In this document: positions 57,192-64,000 of the stretch, piece after piece
Layout: every line of letters begins with the position of its first letter
Position numbering within the stretch: the stretch's first letter is position 1
Source of the DNA: a virus
Reading direction: 5' to 3' (one strand)
Length of the DNA: 64,000 nt
IMG/VR virus record: IMGVR_UViG_3300027850_000169
Coordinates: 27,697 to 91,696 of that record
Position numbers and translations under genes: made by a program
The notes under the pieces: model-generated
The model's database searches: none
What the model was told of the DNA's origin: nothing
Seen by the model: only the letters and a program-made list of their open reading frames with translations

Positions 57192-58319
57192 ATGGAAACT
57201 ACGAACCAAAACGAACTTGTACACTTGTCGCAGGCACTTACAGAGTCGGGAAGCTTAGCTCTTGGAGCTTTACCATTAGATTTAGGAATGAGCCAGCTTT
57301 CCGCTATGGAGAAAGACACGATTGTCTTAGCCGACGGGCGGCTAATTAAGTTGGCAGGAGGAGATGACGACATTGCAATCCTAGCAGCCGACAGAAATAT
57401 GCGGGTCAAGCAGACCCTCATCCACTTATACTTGTCGGGGACGAATTTAGCGACTACTAGAGACTACTTTGCGGAGGCTTACGGCTCCTCCAAAGAATTC
57501 TGGGACAAACTGACTAAGCTGACAGGATTCAGCAAGGCTAAGCTTGAAAATGAGATAAGAATTAGCCAAGGTTTCTCAAAAAAGGAGATTGAGTCTTTGG
57601 CGGAAGCCGGAGCCACACAGTCAACCGTTATTCGGCTGTTGAAAGCTTCACCAACAGTCAAAGAAGAAGTTATCGCCCAAGCAGAGCAAGGCCGCGTCAT
57701 TACTAGCGCTGTTGCTAGTGAGATTATGGAGTGGAATGAAGAAGAAGAAGACGAAGACGATGAAGACAATGTAGACAGAGAGCCGCTTCAAAACGCATCC
57801 AATCAAACAGGCGATTCAACAGGTAACAAATCGAAAGTCGAGAACACTTGTGTTGACATTTCGGCTACGGTTAGTTGTGAAGAAGTCCTTACCGAGGAAG
57901 ACTATACTTCAACCGTCAAGTTGTTAGAGGAAAGACTTCAAGGATTGTTGAATGCTATTGAAGCGGGTCGAAACCGGAGTTTCGCCATTCGGGGGCAGTC
58001 AATCAGGGAAGAACAGGCTATCGTTTTGGCTACCTTCTATAACATAAAGCTTCCTAGCACGAGAGCGGAAAAAGACGAACCCCACTGGATTACAGAGGCT
58101 AGAGAACTCTTACCCAAAGGGGTCGCAAAAGAGTTTAGACCCCTGTACATTATGGCGCTAGTAGATGGCTACTTAGGCTATATCCGTAGCGAACCAAGCA
58201 AACCTGCTATCTATCAGAGTTTTATTAAGTATCTCAAGGAGGACTCAAGAAAAGCTTGCCATAATCTTTTTGATGTAGGATTCGCTCAAGCGAAATTAGA
58301 AGCCGAGAGTGCCAAGTAG
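57192..58319 (+). CDS. Hypothetical protein with acidic linker
   Basis: 375 residues from the ATG at 57192; the earlier candidate start lies inside the -35. Helix-rich with METTNQNELVHLSQAL, a strongly acidic EEEEDEDDEDN hinge near residue 190 and a C-terminal HTH-like region. No family recognised. Autoregulated-looking promoter and neighbour suggest a plasmid-like or phage regulatory gene. Confidence 0.55.
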   Translation: METTNQNELVHLSQALTESGSLALGALPLDLGMSQLSAMEKDTIVLADGRLIKLAGGDDDIAILAADRNMRVKQTLIHLYLSGTNLATTRDYFAEAYGSSKEFWDKLTKLTGFSKAKLENEIRISQGFSKKEIESLAEAGATQSTVIRLLKASPTVKEEVIAQAEQGRVITSAVASEIMEWNEEEEDEDDEDNVDREPLQNASNQTGDSTGNKSKVENTCVDISATVSCEEVLTEEDYTSTVKLLEERLQGLLNAIEAGRNRSFAIRGQSIREEQAIVLATFYNIKLPSTRAEKDEPHWITEARELLPKGVAKEFRPLYIMALVDGYLGYIRSEPSKPAIYQSFIKYLKEDSRKACHNLFDVGFAQAKLEAESAK

Positions 58320-58368
58320 AGTTAACCGGGGCATCTTTGCCCTAATCACCATACATCAACAAGAAACC

Positions 58369-58638
58369 ATGAACATTAAAACCATTGCAGTTACCTACAG
58401 TCGCAAATTTAACTTAGGTAACTACAATTCAGCCGAATTAAGCGTCTCTTTGTGGAGTCAAATAGACCCAGAAGAAGATGAAGAGTGTTGCATTCTTATC
58501 TTGCAAGACAAAGCAAGAGAAGCGGTGCGCTCTGAATACAACAAAGTCAAAAATAATAGTGAACCCGTTGCTACCGTAAAAATAAACGGGGCACTTGTTG
58601 AAGATTACATCCCAGAGGGTGAAGAGTATGAAATTTAA
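58369..58638 (+). CDS. Small phage protein, conserved-looking
   Basis: 89 residues. NIKTIAVTYSRKFNLGNYNSAELSVSLW is a start common to a family of small phage proteins with unknown role. Acidic second half (PEEDEECC). Overlaps the next gene by 11 nt. Confidence 0.6.
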   Translation: MNIKTIAVTYSRKFNLGNYNSAELSVSLWSQIDPEEDEECCILILQDKAREAVRSEYNKVKNNSEPVATVKINGALVEDYIPEGEEYEI

Positions 58639-59032
58639 GACATTTTCCCCTGAATGGTTTTCGTCAGTCCCGATTTTTCAACCGGTAGACCCTCGATTCT
58701 GTCTAGCAACGTACTTTTCTGACGAAGTTGAACAAAATGGCGGATTCACAACAAAAAAGTACGTTGCCGACTTCCTTGAAAACGATGATTTAGAGTTCTT
58801 GTGCTGGTACGAAGATTATCAGATTCTTTATGATTGGAGTGAGCAAAGAGTAATGGTTAGCGGTTACGAGCAAGCTTGGGAGACTGAATCAATTAACCTA
58901 CACTTGATTGATGTAGGTAGCGCAAGATGGGAAACGGAAGATGTCGTAGTCAAACTAGCCAAGCTGTTTGTTGACGCTCTAGAAGCATCTAAACCTAGCA
59001 AAGGTCAACTAGAACTACAACTAATTTATTGA
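58628..59032 (+). CDS. Hypothetical protein
   Basis: 134 residues from the ATG at 58628, inside the end of the preceding gene with GAAGAG just upstream. Mixed with an aromatic start (PEWFSSVPIFQPVDPRF). No family recognised. Coupled translation is likely. Confidence 0.55.
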   Translation: MKFKTFSPEWFSSVPIFQPVDPRFCLATYFSDEVEQNGGFTTKKYVADFLENDDLEFLCWYEDYQILYDWSEQRVMVSGYEQAWETESINLHLIDVGSARWETEDVVVKLAKLFVDALEASKPSKGQLELQLIY

Positions 59033-59120
59033 TTCGATTGGCGACACCTGCCATTAAGTGCGTGTGGTTGACTAGCTATAGTTACAAACAAGCCCAAAAA
59101 CTAAACTCAAAAACAACCTC

Positions 59121-59873
59121 ATGCAAAACCCAATTATCATTGACGGATACGCATTCAGGATTCCCTTAGTCCCTAGTCGGTATCGCGCAAATTGTTCCCG
59201 TGAGTTCGGTATCTTTGTCACCGGAGAAACCAAGGGACTGAATAGTATGAAGGTCGAGCAAGCCGGTCTGGGACGCGGGAACTTTGTAGAAATGGCAATC
59301 TGTGCTATCGGTTCAAAAATCTTGACTTTTGAACCGAACTACAAGAACGAGCAATTTACTGAAATTTGGGGACTTCCAGTCTCAGGTGGAATGAAAACGC
59401 ACTTTTATGAAAAGTGTAGCGAACTAAGCACATTTCTGATTCACCGCCAATCCCAAGACAAGCTCAAAGGCTTGATTGAAAGTTTCAGTCAACAAGTCTT
59501 CAATTCTTGGGCTGAGGAAGGTATGCCCGGAAGTTACGATGAATACGCAGCCTCAATGGCTGCGGAACACTACTTCAACAACATTTTCCGTTTTGAGTTA
59601 ATGGCTGCTGAAAGTAAACTTTGGGGGGCTTACCATTATGTTGCAATTAGTGTCCGCCCCCCCACCAGTTCCCTAGACGAAGCCGCATTAAAGGCTTCAA
59701 GAAAGATTATGGAAGCGCAAAGTCAGGGCATTGTCTATTGCGTTGACCCTCGACTTGTCGAGAACGAGCAAACTTGTCTAGGTTCTTCCCCTGCGGAACA
59801 AGCCTTGCCGGAGTCTCGACAAGAAACGCTCCCAGAAGCCGTCAACGTCAAGCAACTTAAGGCTACTAAGTAA
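59121..59873 (+). CDS. Hypothetical protein
   Basis: 250 residues. IIIDGYAFRIPLV at the start is like 54691 and 50239, then a mostly helical protein with WEEAMPGSYDEYAASMAAEHYF-like stretches and a polar end. Family unknown. Followed by a 10-bp stem hairpin. Confidence 0.55.
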   Translation: MQNPIIIDGYAFRIPLVPSRYRANCSREFGIFVTGETKGLNSMKVEQAGLGRGNFVEMAICAIGSKILTFEPNYKNEQFTEIWGLPVSGGMKTHFYEKCSELSTFLIHRQSQDKLKGLIESFSQQVFNSWAEEGMPGSYDEYAASMAAEHYFNNIFRFELMAAESKLWGAYHYVAISVRPPTSSLDEAALKASRKIMEAQSQGIVYCVDPRLVENEQTCLGSSPAEQALPESRQETLPEAVNVKQLKATK

Positions 59874-59880
59874 GAATTCA

Positions 59881-59906
59881 TGGCTAGGTGCGAAATCACC
59901 TAGCCA
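59881..59906 (+). other. Intercistronic hairpin TGGCTAGGTG/CACCTAGCCA
   Basis: A perfect 10-bp stem with a 6-nt loop, immediately after the stop codon. Strongest of the intercistronic hairpin set and again without a T-run. Confidence 0.6.
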
Positions 59907-59921
59907 ACTACCTCAAAACGC

Positions 59922-60122
59922 ATGAAAAACCAACCGCTACCCGCCGCCGTACAAGAGCAAATTGACAGATTCTATCGCGACTATCCACTAAAGAAAGCCC
60001 AAGATTTAGCGGAACGGTATCAAAAATTAGTCCTCAGCGAAGGTTATCGCTCGGCAAGTTTAGAACGTACTGAAAGTCGCATGGTAGAACGCAGCAGACC
60101 ACGGCGCAGGGGCAAGCGATAA
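59922..60122 (+). CDS. Small basic protein
   Basis: 66 residues, helical, with arginine-rich end (RSRPRRRGKR). Possibly DNA-binding or a small phage nucleoid protein. No family recognised. Confidence 0.5.
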   Translation: MKNQPLPAAVQEQIDRFYRDYPLKKAQDLAERYQKLVLSEGYRSASLERTESRMVERSRPRRRGKR

Positions 60123-60229
60123 AAACACATAATAAGCCGTTAACAGACTGGCAAAAGTATTCGCTCCCAACCAGCTTTCTCTGTTTTAACTATGCTAAGC
60201 TATTGTCAGATTAACAAGGAATAGTAATC

Positions 60230-60439
60230 ATGTTTCTATCATGCAACGTCGAACTTCCGGCTTCTCCTACTTTGATTTTTTACGAATCAAGCGACACAGA
60301 AAAACCTCCAATTCCCGGTTCCGATAGAAGAAAATTCAGTGAGAGCGAAGCAATATTAAGACAGCATCGCTTATACCGTCCCAAGTTAGTTGATGTCGTT
60401 GTGCCAGGCACAACCCGCGTAGGCAAAACTTGGGTGTGA
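60230..60439 (+). CDS. Small hypothetical protein
   Basis: 69 residues. AILRQHRLYRPKLVDVVVPGTTRVG is the most protein-like part. It directly precedes the nuclease-like gene at 60441 and ends with a TGA 1 nt before its start. Confidence 0.5.
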   Translation: MFLSCNVELPASPTLIFYESSDTEKPPIPGSDRRKFSESEAILRQHRLYRPKLVDVVVPGTTRVGKTWV

Positions 60440-60440
60440 A

Positions 60441-60917
60441 ATGTATGATTTCCAACAACAGAAAGACTTAGGCTTGAAGGGAGAAGAAAGATTAGACTTT
60501 TTCTTCTCCCGCTGGTACGATATTAAGGAAGTTCCTTTTGAGCTTCAAAAAGAAGGCATTGATAGGTTTTATATTCCGAAACGTGGCGAAGTAACGTTTC
60601 CATGTTTGATAGAATATAAGACCGATTTTCACGATACGGGAAACGTATTCATTGAGACTCATTCTGTAATTAGACAAGGGCGACCAGATGTCCGAGGTTG
60701 GCTACATACTAGCAAAGCTGACTGGTTGATTTATTATTTAGTTTTGCATGAAACAGCTTTTGTTGTTGATTTTGGCAGGCTTAGAATATTTACACAAGAA
60801 TGGAAGAAAACCTGTCAGCGCAGAGATTGCAGAAATAAAGATTACAAAAGTTCTGGTTTGCTTGTGCCTATTCCAGTGTTCCAGTTAGCCTCTCACGCTA
60901 TTTTCAATATAAAATGA
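60441..60917 (+). CDS. PD-(D/E)XK nuclease-like protein
   Basis: 158 residues. GLKGEERLDFFFSRW then GIDRFYIPKRGEVTFPCLIEYKTD carries a D ... E-x-K pattern (the acid in the loop and LIEYK) of the restriction-endonuclease-like fold, as in Holliday junction resolvases. A C-x-R-x-C pair (CQRRDCRNKDYKSS) follows. Start overlaps RusA at its end (ATGA). Probable DNA-cleaving or DNA-repair enzyme. Confidence 0.6.
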   Translation: MYDFQQQKDLGLKGEERLDFFFSRWYDIKEVPFELQKEGIDRFYIPKRGEVTFPCLIEYKTDFHDTGNVFIETHSVIRQGRPDVRGWLHTSKADWLIYYLVLHETAFVVDFGRLRIFTQEWKKTCQRRDCRNKDYKSSGLLVPIPVFQLASHAIFNIK

Positions 60918-61366
60918 AGCAACTGAGTCCCCGCATTATTGAAATCATACTACCACTACCACCGATGTCGCTGAACCCGTTTATGCGAACACACTGGGCA
61001 GCGCGAGAAAAACTTTTAAAGCCTTACAGGAAAATTGTCTCTGACAATCTCATTGGGATTGAGCCGTTTTTAAAAGTACATACCGAATGGGAGTGGACGA
61101 TATTTGGTAGTAGTAAAAAGTTTCTGAATAGAGATGCTTCAAATCTTTCGTCTGTAGGTGAAAAAGTTATTTCAGACGTTCTTGTGAAGTCTAAGATTTT
61201 TCAAGATGACTCAAATAGGTATATTCAAAATCCCATTCTTCATTGGGCTTTTAATGACAGCACGAAAGACCCTGAAGCTTACGGAACAGGAGAAGTGCTA
61301 TTACGCTTATCAGACGTTCCGCTTTACGGTGGTCAATTTATTAGAATGGAGGACGACAATGATTGA
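60914..61366 (+). CDS. RusA-like Holliday junction resolvase
   Basis: 150 residues. ILPLPPMSLNPFM, LNRDASNLSSVGEKVISDVL and IFQDDSNRYI follow the RusA pattern, where acidic residues bind metal for junction cleavage. RusA proteins are common in phage early regions. Overlaps the next start. Two DNA-processing genes side by side suggest recombination and replication work. Confidence 0.8.
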   Translation: MKQLSPRIIEIILPLPPMSLNPFMRTHWAAREKLLKPYRKIVSDNLIGIEPFLKVHTEWEWTIFGSSKKFLNRDASNLSSVGEKVISDVLVKSKIFQDDSNRYIQNPILHWAFNDSTKDPEAYGTGEVLLRLSDVPLYGGQFIRMEDDND

Positions 61367-61691
61367 CGACGACAATAACGAAATACAATCACTGATAACT
61401 CTCAATAGAGTGCTGTTTGGTGGTCGGCGAAAAATACGTTTATCTCAAAAAGAGTTAGCTGTTGAGCTTTCAGACCGTACACATCAAATAGACTACATCA
61501 CCTATTCAAAAATAGAAAACGCCCGAATAGATATTAGGTCTAGTGAATGGGATTGGCTTATACTAAAACTTAGTTATCAACTTCAAATTGACAAACTTTG
61601 GTTGCAAGCTATCCGCGAACAAACCGCTGTCAAACGTATATCGCCAAATAGCCCAACGTTGATTACTTACGCTCGACAACTTGGAGGTTGA
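61359..61691 (+). CDS. XRE-like helix-turn-helix regulator
   Basis: 110 residues from the ATG at 61359, inside the end of rusA. RKIRLSQKELAVELSDRTHQIDYITYSKIENAR is an XRE-type helix-turn-helix with a characteristic KIENAR end. A candidate phage repressor or Cro-like regulator. Confidence 0.75.
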   Translation: MIDDDNNEIQSLITLNRVLFGGRRKIRLSQKELAVELSDRTHQIDYITYSKIENARIDIRSSEWDWLILKLSYQLQIDKLWLQAIREQTAVKRISPNSPTLITYARQLGG

Positions 61692-61692
61692 T

Positions 61693-61980
61693 ATGCCAAA
61701 AATGAAAGTTATTCAAGCTGATGGTTCGTTCTCAATTGTTGAAGATGAAGCCTTCAAGAGAAAGCAAACCCTATCAGTTGGCAAGCCTCCTATGCCAAGG
61801 CAAAAAATGTTAGACACGGTTGTAAACGCGTTGCAGACCCAAAGCGGTCAGACAATAGAGCAATTAGTTGAATCAACCAAGATTCCCGTACACTATACGA
61901 GGAAATACTTGCTAGACCTTGAAAAGGACAAGAAAATAGTCCGAAGTAATTCAAGATATTACCTTGTTCACAATAGTTAA
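61693..61980 (+). CDS. Winged-helix-like protein
   Basis: 95 residues from the ATG at 61693. QTIEQLVESTKIPVHYTRKYLLDLEKDKKIVRSNSRYYLV is a winged helix with a wing-like end. The ribosome site GGAGGTTGAT is strong. Its end overlaps the tail gene on the other strand by 4 nt. Confidence 0.65.
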   Translation: MPKMKVIQADGSFSIVEDEAFKRKQTLSVGKPPMPRQKMLDTVVNALQTQSGQTIEQLVESTKIPVHYTRKYLLDLEKDKKIVRSNSRYYLVHNS

Positions 61981-62531
61981 GGCTGCACTAATCCTGCTAT
62001 CAAAATAGGTATGCGATATTTTTCTATCAAGTCGTTCATCGCACTCAAATCCTCTTGTTGTAGAACATCGGCTAAAGCAGTCAGTATTTCATCTAGGCAA
62101 ACTTGCAGCGCTATCAAGTTCACGCTCCCAGAAACTGCACTAGATAGTGCTAGCGCAAAGTCTGTGTACGCCGCGTTAGCCTGCGTATTCTCGCCCGCTT
62201 GCTGTCGGGCGATGGCAAATATTTGAGTTGTGATTAATTCGTTGTAGAATCCCCTATAGTCGGGAGGGATAACTATTGTTCCGTCTGCGGGTGTTGATAA
62301 TTGCGTTGTCCTAGCATTAAACGCTACTGTGAAAATTGCATCTAATGCGTCTTGGATTTCTACTAAATCTAAAGTGACAGGATTGCTAATGTCGAATACT
62401 GCATCCAATTCTTCACCTCCTATTTGTAGAGATGTAGAAAAATAAACTGTGACTTTTCCACTGTCATACTCAAGTCTTGATATTCTGTCAATTTGAGTTT
62501 TGGTTGGGGTCAATTCGGTTTCTAGTTGCAT
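61977..62531 (-). CDS. Hypothetical tail-region protein
   Basis: 184 residues. Opens with a strand-rich region (GKVTVYFSTSLQIGGEEL) followed by a long helical C-terminal half. No family recognised. Position downstream of a tail fibre gene suggests a tail or chaperone-like protein. Confidence 0.55.
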   Translation of the reverse strand: MQLETELTPTKTQIDRISRLEYDSGKVTVYFSTSLQIGGEELDAVFDISNPVTLDLVEIQDALDAIFTVAFNARTTQLSTPADGTIVIPPDYRGFYNELITTQIFAIARQQAGENTQANAAYTDFALALSSAVSGSVNLIALQVCLDEILTALADVLQQEDLSAMNDLIEKYRIPILIAGLVQP

Positions 62532-62563
62532 TGATTTAAATTATAATTAAACTATTCTAATGT

Positions 62564-63526
62564 TTACAAGAAAGAAAACTCTTTCCAAGCAGCCCAGACA
62601 CCATTATTTTCTTGTCTCATCCATTTTCTATTGTTTACATAAAATTCTTGAACTCTATATAAATTTTGAGAACCTGTCCCAAACAATGTGTCAAATTGAT
62701 GAATCATTCCAGAATTAATAGGAACATTTAGATTGGTTGCACTTCCATCAAGCCACTTAGTCCCTGCAAATTGAGGATACACGAGATTATTCGCGTTTAC
62801 CGCAATAGCGCCACTTCTAGGTTCTAGTTCCCAAATGTTAGGAGCTTGCAATTTTGAAGCATTTAAAGTGCCACCTACCCCAGCACCTCCGGTAATCACA
62901 GAAGCTCCGGTTGTTGTCGATGTTGATGCTGTGGTATTAGTAATGATTAAAGGAGATGTTAAAGTTTTCGGCCCGCCAATTGTTTGAGCAGCAGTTAAGT
63001 CCACAAAATTCTGAGTAGCGCTACCCGTTCCCCCATTGGCAATAGGTAAAACTCCACTTATATGAGTAGTTAGCCCAACTTTCCCATAACTAGGCGCAAC
63101 TCCAACTCCTCCAGAGATTAAAGTATTTCCAGTAACGACATTTACTAACTTAGAAAGAGCAGTAGAAGTAGAAGCGAATAAAATATCTCCTATAGTGTAG
63201 TTAGATTGCCCACTACCTCCTAAAGAAGCAGGAAGAGTATTAATAACATCAGTAGTTAAACTTACTTGAGAAAGAGTAGTAATAGTACCATTACTTCTAA
63301 GAACTCTATTATTAGTTTGAGTTCCTACTAGACTATTTAAAGTTAGTCCATGAGGGTTTCCACTTGTTATCTGCGAGTGAGTATAAGCTAAGTCCCCGTA
63401 ATCTCCTCTAAATGCAGTAGTAGATGTAACTCCTAAAGTAAGAGAGGAGCCTCCTATTCCTAAATCATCAGAGGAAGAAGCAGGTTTAATAACTCCATCT
63501 TTAAGTATCAGTATTCGTGTTGACAT
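62564..63526 (-). CDS. Tail fibre-like protein
   Basis: 320 residues. Repeated LPIANGGTGSATQ-like and TLTSPLIITNTTASTSTTTGASV segments, GVGVAPSYGKVGLTTHI and a C-terminal aromatic end (KWMRQENNGVWAAWKEF) fit phage tail fibres, where beta-helix repeats alternate with T/S/G-rich loops. A host-range protein in the late region. Overlaps its upstream neighbour by 26 nt. Confidence 0.75.
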   Translation of the reverse strand: MSTRILILKDGVIKPASSSDDLGIGGSSLTLGVTSTTAFRGDYGDLAYTHSQITSGNPHGLTLNSLVGTQTNNRVLRSNGTITTLSQVSLTTDVINTLPASLGGSGQSNYTIGDILFASTSTALSKLVNVVTGNTLISGGVGVAPSYGKVGLTTHISGVLPIANGGTGSATQNFVDLTAAQTIGGPKTLTSPLIITNTTASTSTTTGASVITGGAGVGGTLNASKLQAPNIWELEPRSGAIAVNANNLVYPQFAGTKWLDGSATNLNVPINSGMIHQFDTLFGTGSQNLYRVQEFYVNNRKWMRQENNGVWAAWKEFSFL

Positions 63527-63704
63527 CTATCACTTTCTCTTCTTTATTTTCTAGTTCAGCTAACTTAGTCTCAGTTTTTTCTAACTCTTTCAATACTAAA
63601 TCTAGTTGAGCTTGTAAACTAATTCTCTCATTAAGATACTGGTTACATTGAGCTTGATAAATTTCTATTAGCTTTTGTAAATAATCATTAGGTTCTATCT
63701 GCAT
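63501..63704 (-). CDS. Small coiled-coil protein
   Basis: 67 residues, almost all coiled coil (LQKLIEIYQAQCNQYLNERI). It sits between the fibre gene and the gp49/66-like gene, with overlaps on both sides. Possibly a fibre-assembly protein. Confidence 0.55.
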   Translation of the reverse strand: MQIEPNDYLQKLIEIYQAQCNQYLNERISLQAQLDLVLKELEKTETKLAELENKEEKVIDVNTNTDT

Positions 63705-63960
63705 TATTTTCTCCTTGTTCTTGGTACATTTTCCATTGCATTCGATAACCTTCTAGCTTCCATAATTGTCCAAGAGCATCCTCATAACAAAGAAGTCTTC
63801 CAATATTCATGTCAAACTTCTCAGGATTAACTACTGCACTTCTTCCTGCTACAGTGAACCCACAAGGAAGTCTAAAAGAAATAATCATCTCTTTACTATG
63901 AAAAATTATTTCTTCTGTAGTAGAGTCTTCTAGTAGTTTAGTTAAATCTTCTTTTTTCAC
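63688..63960 (-). CDS. Phage gp49/gp66-like protein
   Basis: 90 residues. ISFRLPCGFTVAGRSAVVNPEKFDMNIGRLLCYEDALGQLWKLEGY matches the small phage family of N4 gp49/Sf6 gp66 (PF13876 type) as I recall it, which lies near fibre and tail genes. Its start is close to the window edge (63960), so its promoter is outside. Confidence 0.75.
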   Translation of the reverse strand: MKKEDLTKLLEDSTTEEIIFHSKEMIISFRLPCGFTVAGRSAVVNPEKFDMNIGRLLCYEDALGQLWKLEGYRMQWKMYQEQGENNADRT

Positions 63961-64000
63961 ACTATACTTATTATCTAAATGATGCTTTGATATCTCATCT

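Noticed and set aside
1-64000. tRNA genes
   Set aside because: No cloverleaf with the conserved T-arm GTTCRANYC and matching acceptor stem was found by eye; a tRNA scan would settle it.

Overview
This 64 kb window (about 43% G+C by eye) looks like part of a virus or phage-plasmid of a cyanobacterium. Phage evidence: large and small terminase, DUF4055-type portal, Mu F-like head protein, scaffold, P22-type coat protein, neck/tail proteins, a holin/endolysin pair, tail fibre genes, a RusA-like resolvase, several antirepressors and a phage sigma factor. Cyanobacterial evidence: the CRISPR repeat ends in ATTGAAAC as many cyanobacterial repeats do, and the TnpB and small-protein families are of cyanobacterial type. 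The HIP1 octamer (GCGATCGC), abundant in many cyanobacterial chromosomes, is absent, and GATC itself occurs only about eight times. No tRNA, rRNA or ordinary housekeeping gene was seen.

Layout. 1-7701 (minus): a tightly overlapped operon of small membrane proteins around a membrane-anchored FtsK/VirD4-type ATPase, with a CAP-domain protein and a GIY-YIG-like protein. 7931-14847 (plus): small accessory genes, two led by a recurring promoter module, plus a DHH-type gene broken by an IS200/IS605 TnpB element. 14844-17769 (minus): small genes, an AntA-type antirepressor and a replication-initiator-like winged-helix protein. Beside them lie a palindromic operator, a candidate small RNA and a 23-bp perfect inverted repeat. 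17981-19361 (plus): Bro-N type genes. 19577-22962: a 19-unit CRISPR array that ends 8 nt from a convergent Cas12/TnpB-like effector with an intact RuvC triad, followed by a candidate tracrRNA. 23056-27827 (plus): operon ending in a DndC homologue. 27893-36422 (minus): lysis, tail, coat and scaffold genes. 36464-40581 (plus): portal, Mu F-like protein and a sigma factor. 40578-42749 (minus): terminases. 42925-47104 (plus): an ADP-ribosyltransferase and a basic protein sharing one N-terminal tag, with radical SAM, ParB-like and glycosyltransferase-like genes. 47105-61980: early/accessory genes, ParB-like and Bro-N proteins, and a DNA-processing end (PD-(D/E)XK-like, RusA, XRE, winged helix). 61977-64000 (minus): tail fibre module.

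How it may work together (inference). Plus-strand accessory operons are driven by at least eight near-identical TTGACA-17-TATRNT modules and are punctuated by a hairpin after many stop codons. Structural genes lie mostly on the minus strand and may use the phage sigma factor. DndC, radical SAM, ParB-like and glycosyltransferase genes, together with extreme GATC avoidance, point to heavy pressure from restriction. The Cas12-like effector with its own array is the most likely little-described system here. The shared N-terminal tag on two virion-linked genes is the second.
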